DNA of 5,732 nucleotides from Chloroflexota bacterium. Lineage in GTDB: Bacteria > Chloroflexota > Dehalococcoidia > GIF9 > UBA5629. A program made the translations under genes and the position numbers. A model generated the notes under the pieces. It was given only the letters and a program-made list of their open reading frames with translations, ran no database searches and was not told the origin of the DNA. The stretch lies in assembly GCA_026389635.1 (NCBI GenBank), contig JAPLHM010000250.1, positions 1 through 5,732 of the forward strand, given 5' to 3'. This document shows positions 5,183-5,732 of this stretch, in pieces (positions within the stretch are counted from its first letter, which is position 1; every line of letters begins with the position of its first letter).

Positions 5183-5732
5183 TTACTTCTTCTCGTACAC
5201 GTCAGCCGGAATGCACTGGCCCAGGAGTTCACTATTTAGTTGAGCAGTTGGTGACGAATATTTCGCCGGAGCCAGTTGATCGGGTGAGTATAGCTTGGTA
5301 TCGGTAGGATACCAAGAGTAATCCGAGACTTTGGCATAGCGCTGCTTGATATTGTCCTTTGATACATTGATGACCAGGAGGTCCGTCGCAATAGCGACAG
5401 GGCCCTGGTACCAGGAGCGGATATCCTTCATGGCCGGGCCGACCGTGTCGTCATTGACCTGGAAGTGGGTTGCTATGCCCAGCCGGGGATTGGTCTTGCT
5501 GAGTATATAGCCGAAAGCTTTTTGCGGCGTATGGGATGAATCCTGAACGGCCTGTGCCATGCTGAGCGCTTGTTCCCAGCCGGGGTCGCCCGGTTTCAGT
5601 GTGGAGTTCTTGGCTGCCCAGGTTTCCGGCGGCACTACCATCTCGTGGATCAGGACATCCACACCCTTGGCCTGGTCGATCATGTAGTTGCTTGGCTTGG
5701 TATCGCCGGAAAATACCATGGACAGGCCGTTC
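5183..5732 (-). CDS. MBL-fold metallo-hydrolase, C-terminal part (N-terminus beyond the window)
   Basis: The reading frame ends with TAA at 5183-5185 and is open to the window edge, giving 182 visible residues. It begins NGLSMVFSGDT, the typical strand and metal-bridging aspartate (D10) of metallo-beta-lactamase fold hydrolases. VLIHEM (H29), SSHTP (H67) and GIATHF (H89, a likely metal ligand) follow in family order. The later part (SWYQGPVAIATDLLVINVSKDNI) resembles the group that databases label GntH-like MBL hydrolases, which from memory often carry a secretion signal; the N-terminus is not visible, so localisation is open. The internal ATG at 5719 is not the real start, because conserved residues continue upstream of it. 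The missing part should hold the HxHxDH metal motif. It converges on the methyltransferase and is separated from it by the terminator, so a shared role is not implied. The substrate is unknown. Confidence 0.85.
   Translation of the reverse strand, partial: NGLSMVFSGDTKPSNYMIDQAKGVDVLIHEMVVPPETWAAKNSTLKPGDPGWEQALSMAQAVQDSSHTPQKAFGYILSKTNPRLGIATHFQVNDDTVGPAMKDIRSWYQGPVAIATDLLVINVSKDNIKQRYAKVSDYSWYPTDTKLYSPDQLAPAKYSSPTAQLNSELLGQCIPADVYEKK

Noticed and set aside
5183..5719. Complete 178-residue MBL protein starting at the ATG at 5719
   Set aside because: In-frame residues NGLS upstream continue the conserved strand before the GDT motif, and the HxHxDH motif is absent, so the gene extends beyond the window.
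1..5732. tRNA, rRNA, CRISPR array, insertion sequence or attachment site
   Set aside because: No cloverleaf, regularly spaced repeats, transposase motifs or long terminal inverted repeats were seen on either strand.

Overview
This 5.7 kb bacterial window looks like accessory metabolism, probably from an anaerobe. Firmly recognised genes are a CoA-ligase-like protein of the PaaK superfamily, a short-chain dehydrogenase (SDR), a SABATH-type carboxyl methyltransferase, and the C-terminal part of a metallo-beta-lactamase (MBL) fold hydrolase. A GPH/MelB-type transporter is also present but broken. The unusual PaaK-like variant, the mid-to-high GC and a GTAGGGGC...GTCCCTAC palindrome between genes are things I associate with Dehalococcoidia-like Chloroflexota or syntrophic Desulfobacterota. 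This taxonomic guess is weak, and no marker gene is present.

Layout, left to right. 1-111 (+) is the 3' end of an unrecognised gene. 123-178 is a palindromic hairpin between convergent genes. 184-1456 (-) is the transporter, interrupted by an internal deletion plus frameshift near 1299-1303. 1513-2781 (-) is the PaaK-like protein, with a good ribosome binding site and an extended -10 promoter just upstream. 2784-2951 (-) holds only the first ~21 codons of a second SDR, then unrelated sequence that stays open to 2 nt before the PaaK-like start. 2968-3759 (-) is an intact SDR. 3760-3918 is a divergent promoter region. 3919-5031 (+) is the SABATH methyltransferase. 5096-5131 is a perfect 16-bp hairpin terminator. 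5183-5732 (-) is the MBL hydrolase, cut by the window end.

How the genes may work together (inference). The leftward series SDR - SDR remnant - PaaK-like - transporter could take up a small organic acid, join it to CoA and oxidise or reduce it. The divergent methyltransferase would cap a carboxyl group as a methyl ester, so the two arms offer alternative fates for a carboxylic acid. Two of the leftward genes are damaged, so the arm is either decaying or misassembled here. The most noteworthy points are the bacterial SABATH enzyme with an altered substrate-binding segment, the CoA-ligase-like protein without the usual Ser/Thr/Gly P-loop, and the two separate deletion scars.
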